6,880 nucleotides of DNA from assembly GCA_031280945.1 (NCBI GenBank), contig JAITGB010000260.1:1-6880 (forward strand). Direction: 5' to 3'. The stretch's first letter is position 1, and each line of letters starts with the position of its first letter. Shown here one piece after another: positions 4,504 to 6,880 of the stretch. Position numbers and translations under genes: made by a program. The notes beneath the pieces were generated by a model. It ran no database searches. It was not told where the DNA came from and saw only the letters and a list, made by a program, of their open reading frames with translations. Source of the DNA: Spirochaetales bacterium (GTDB taxonomy: Bacteria; Spirochaetota; Spirochaetia; DTKZ01).

Positions 4504-5805
4504 ATGCTGAAAACTCTGAAGATTTTGGGGACTGTTTTGGGTGTTCTTCTGTGCGCGGCCCTGGGCGGGGCGGCGGGCTGGTACGGCAGGGGCGTGGCGG
4601 CTGGGGGGGAGGACGCGAATCCTGTTGTGGAGAAGGTTTTTGCGGCGCCTATCAATCTTCCTGCGGAGGACGAGGGGATTGTTACGTTTTTGTCGGGCGA
4701 GGGTTTTAGGAAGCGGGGGACGGTTTGGGAGCCGCTTGAGCCGGGGTCTCTTGTGGGGGTGCGCGATGTTATCCGTATGGCGGAGGGGGGCGCGGCGGAC
4801 GTGCAGTTCGGGGACCTTGCTGTTGTGCGGCTGCGGCAGAATAGTTCTATTGTTGTTGACGATATTGCAACGGGGAGGAACGGGCGGCTTGCTTTGAGTT
4901 TGATGTCGGGGACTGTGCTTTTTAAGGTAAACCGCAATACGGGCAAGGTTACTCTGAAGACTCCGGACGGGAATCTTTCTGTTATGGGTACGGAGTTTCT
5001 TGTTACGACGGGGGGAGACGGGACTTTCGCTTCGGTGCGGGACGGCAGCGTGGCTGTGGAGGGGGCTTCGGAGCTTGGGGCGGGTTTTGGGATGCGGCTT
5101 GGCTCTGGGGCTTCGGCTGCGCCCAGGGCTCTTTCTCCTGCGGGGCAGGCTGACCTTGCGGAGCTTGGGGGAATGCGGCTTCTTGATATTTCGGGTGTTT
5201 CGGGCGAGGGCGGGCCGCGCGCGGCGCGGGTGCTTGTGGAGGCTGTTCCTTCGGATTCGATGATTTTCCTTGAGGGGGATGCCTTAGGCAGGGGCAGGGC
5301 GGCTCTTGTTGTTCCTTTTGGGAGGTCTCTCAACGTGAGCGCGGCAAAGGCGGGCTACAGGACGGCGAGCCTGCGGATTCCGGTTGAACCGGGCGAGGCG
5401 GAGAGGCGGTACGTTCTGCGCCTTGAGCCTGACCCTGAGGGGGCGGGGTCTTCGATGGAGGCGGGGGGCCTTGAAAAGGTTATTTCTCTTGAAAACCGTG
5501 TGGCGGCTCTTGAGGACGAGATTAAGACGCGGGAGCTTCTGTACCGTACGGTAACGGCCCAGTCGAGCAGTTTGGGTACGGAGCGCGAGCTTCTTATGAA
5601 AGATGCGGAGAGGGCCCGCAAGGAGACGGATTCGGCCCGCGTGGAAACGGAGAAGGCCCGCAAAGAGACGGCTGCTGTGCGCGCGGAGGTGAACGCGGCC
5701 CGCGGCCAGACGGAGGCTCTTGAGAAGCAGATTTCGGGTCTTAAAACCGCTCTTGAGCAGGAGAAGGAGAGGGTGCGGCAGATTATGGAGCTTTTAAAAG
5801 AATAG
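4504..5805 (+). CDS. Membrane-anchored FecR-domain, PEGA-domain and coiled-coil protein
   Basis: The 433-residue protein starts with an uncleaved-looking hydrophobic segment (about 5-27) and should be anchored in the inner membrane with the rest outside, or exported. Residues about 57-190 fit a FecR domain: GSLVGVRDVIRMAEGGAADVQF (81-102), SLMSGTVLFKV (131-141) and TPDGNLSVMGTEFLV (153-167) show the usual repeats and the GTEF motif. Residues about 242-307 (VPSDSMIFLEGDALGRG to AGYRTASLRI) fit a PEGA domain, a surface-associated beta module. Residues 322-433 are a coiled coil, including five successive 7-residue units at 371-405 (ARKETDS, ARVETEK, ARKETAA, VRAEVNA, ARGQTEA). FecR-type domains in such proteins are not proof of iron signalling, and no sigma factor or TonB receptor is nearby. 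A structural or sensory envelope role is inferred. The ATG at 4504 is the first possible start because an in-frame TAG lies at 4495. No separate ribosome binding site is visible. Confidence 0.88.
   Translation: MLKTLKILGTVLGVLLCAALGGAAGWYGRGVAAGGEDANPVVEKVFAAPINLPAEDEGIVTFLSGEGFRKRGTVWEPLEPGSLVGVRDVIRMAEGGAADVQFGDLAVVRLRQNSSIVVDDIATGRNGRLALSLMSGTVLFKVNRNTGKVTLKTPDGNLSVMGTEFLVTTGGDGTFASVRDGSVAVEGASELGAGFGMRLGSGASAAPRALSPAGQADLAELGGMRLLDISGVSGEGGPRAARVLVEAVPSDSMIFLEGDALGRGRAALVVPFGRSLNVSAAKAGYRTASLRIPVEPGEAERRYVLRLEPDPEGAGSSMEAGGLEKVISLENRVAALEDEIKTRELLYRTVTAQSSSLGTERELLMKDAERARKETDSARVETEKARKETAAVRAEVNAARGQTEALEKQISGLKTALEQEKERVRQIMELLKE
5614..5718 (+). repeat. Five tandem 21-bp units encoding a coiled-coil heptad
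   Basis: The segment encodes five consecutive 7-residue units with an A-R-x-E-T-x-x theme. The first and third units (ARKETDS, ARKETAA) are nearly the same at DNA level too. The repeat period equals one coiled-coil heptad, so gain or loss of units would keep frame and helix register. Confidence 0.7.
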
Positions 5806-5817
5806 GGGCGGCCTGGA

Positions 5818-5846
5818 TTGCTATTGTGCGGCCTTTTTGGTACTTT
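5818..5846 (+). promoter_or_regulatory. Candidate promoter for the enoyl reductase gene
   Basis: TTGCTA (5818-5823, 4 of 6) and TACTTT (5841-5846, 3 of 6) are 17 bp apart, giving a start near 5853. CGGCC (5829-5833) and GGCCG (5847-5851) form an inverted repeat across the -10, which could be an operator. The match is modest, and co-transcription with the preceding gene (83-nt gap) remains possible. Confidence 0.3.
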
Positions 5847-5873
5847 GGCCGTGAATCGCAAAAAACTTGATAC

Positions 5874-5880
5874 GGAGGAG
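5874..5880 (+). promoter_or_regulatory. Strong ribosome binding site of the enoyl reductase gene
   Basis: GGAGGAG lies 8 nt before the ATG at 5889. It is the best ribosome binding site in the window and supports this start over the downstream ATG at 5904 (codon 6). Confidence 0.8.
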
Positions 5881-5888
5881 AAATATCC

Positions 5889-6880
5889 ATGGTTATAAAA
5901 CCCATGATTCGTAACAGTATCTGCCTGAATGCGCACCCGGCGGGTCTTCGCATCTACGTGCAGGACGGGATAGACTACATTAAAAAGCAGAAGAAATTTA
6001 CGGGGCCTAAGAATGTCCTCATCGTGGGCGGTTCGGCGGGCTACGGGCTTGCTACGCGCATTGCGGCGGCTTTTGGGGCCGGGGCGAAAACTCTTTCCAT
6101 TGCTTTTGAGAAGCCTGCTTCGGACAGGCGGGCGGCTACGGCGGGCTGGTATGCGAGCGAATACTTCAAGACCCAGGCTGAGGCCCAGGGGCTTTTTACG
6201 GAAAATATTTACGGCGATGCTTTTTCCCGCGAAATCAAGGACGAGGCGATTGCCGCTGTCAAAAAACACTTTGGGGGCAAGGTTGACCTTCTTGTGTACA
6301 GTCTTGCTTCCGGTGTGAGGACAGACCCCCGGACGGGGGTTGTATACCGTTCTGTTTTGAAGCCCATTGGGGCGGCCTACAGCGCGAAGTCGGTGAATCC
6401 CTTAACGGGGCAGCTTGAGGAGGGCAGCATAAGCCCTGCCACGGAGGAGGAGATTGAGGCCACGATTAAGGTCATGGGGGGTGAGGACTGGGAACTGTGG
6501 GTGGACGCTCTTCTTGAAGCGGGGGTTTTGTCTCAGGGGGCGGTGAGCCTTGCGTACTCCTACATTGGGCCGGATATGACCAGAGCTGTGTACCGGGACG
6601 GAACAATAGGCAGGGCAAAGGAACACATCGAAAACAGCGCCAAAGTTCTGGACAAAAAACTGAAATCCTCTCTTGGGGGGGCCGCGTATATCAGCGTCAA
6701 CAAGGCTCTTGTTACGCGGGCAAGCGCGGTTATTCCGGTTGTTCCCCTGTACCTGGGCATACTTTTTAAGACAATGGAAAAGAAGGGTTTGCAGGAGGAC
6801 TGCATCGAGCAGATGTACCGTCTTATGACGGACAGGCTCTACGCGGGGGGAAGCGTTCCCACGGACGCGGAGGGCCGTAT
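5889..6880 (+). CDS. fabV: Trans-2-enoyl-CoA / enoyl-ACP reductase, FabV/Ter family (3' end cut by window)
   Basis: This family reduces trans-2-enoyl thioesters with NADH in the cytoplasm, either crotonyl-CoA in butyrate-type fermentation (Ter) or enoyl-ACP in fatty acid synthesis (FabV). The 330 visible codons stay open to the window edge; the family is about 400 residues, so roughly 70 are missing. Seen: start MVIKPMIRNSICLNAHP (1-17); the nucleotide-binding loop GGSAGYG (47-53); FEKP (73-76), whose acidic residue fits NADH preference; TAGWY (84-88); GDAFS (109-113); VYSLAS and RTDP (135-146); VMGGEDWELW (195-204); and the active-site pair Tyr235-x8-Lys244 in YRDGTIGRAK. SVNKALVTRASAVIPVVPLYL (269-289) is also typical. 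It follows the T. denticola Ter sequence closely, so a CoA substrate is a fair guess, but sequence alone does not separate Ter from FabV. One oddity is Gly141 in SLASGVRTDP, where I expect Pro. The N-terminal linker before the nucleotide loop is several residues shorter than in T. denticola Ter. Confidence 0.95.
   Translation, partial: MVIKPMIRNSICLNAHPAGLRIYVQDGIDYIKKQKKFTGPKNVLIVGGSAGYGLATRIAAAFGAGAKTLSIAFEKPASDRRAATAGWYASEYFKTQAEAQGLFTENIYGDAFSREIKDEAIAAVKKHFGGKVDLLVYSLASGVRTDPRTGVVYRSVLKPIGAAYSAKSVNPLTGQLEEGSISPATEEEIEATIKVMGGEDWELWVDALLEAGVLSQGAVSLAYSYIGPDMTRAVYRDGTIGRAKEHIENSAKVLDKKLKSSLGGAAYISVNKALVTRASAVIPVVPLYLGILFKTMEKKGLQEDCIEQMYRLMTDRLYAGGSVPTDAEGR

Noticed and set aside
3900..5333. 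Long minus-strand open frame across recA, the repeat and the FecR gene
   Set aside because: It lies opposite two well-supported genes, its Pro/Ser/Arg-rich composition is what the complement of GC-rich coding DNA gives, and it has no recognisable domain.

Overview
The window most resembles a spirochaete of the Treponema group, probably one with a fairly GC-rich genome. The main pointer is the last gene, whose protein closely follows the Treponema denticola trans-2-enoyl-CoA reductase as I remember it. The FecR-PEGA-coiled-coil protein and the two TPR proteins also fit. This is recognition from memory, not a database match. All six genes lie on the + strand, which is strongly richer in G than in C, as expected for a leading strand.

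Layout: 1-345 is a repeat-rich intergenic region. 346-1248 encodes an exported TPR/coiled-coil protein. 1318-2415 encodes a TPR - membrane segment - OB-like protein of unknown function. 2415-2900 is dtd (D-aminoacyl-tRNA deacylase), joined to the previous gene by a TGATG stop/start overlap. 2971-4248 is recA, with an unusually long low-complexity C-terminal tail. 4249-4503 is a second repeat-bearing intergenic region. 4504-5805 encodes a membrane-anchored FecR/PEGA/coiled-coil protein. 5889 to the window end is a fabV/ter-type enoyl reductase cut off by the window edge.

The first four genes are close together (gaps of 69 and 70 nt and one overlap) and could form one transcription unit linking envelope TPR proteins to tRNA proofreading and recombination. 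The recA-FecR gap carries hairpins, a second copy of a dispersed repeat and a new promoter candidate, so transcription probably restarts there. The fabV gene has its own strong ribosome binding site and may have its own promoter.

The most interesting non-coding signal is a 108-bp dispersed repeat found in both large intergenic regions (108-215 and 4344-4451). The copies differ only at the three bases forming the loop of a perfect 11-bp hairpin. Copy 1 also carries a 30-bp insertion at its right edge that holds an inverted copy of the sequence at 23-40. No phage, transposase, CRISPR array, tRNA or rRNA gene was seen, and I found no convincing novel multi-gene system.
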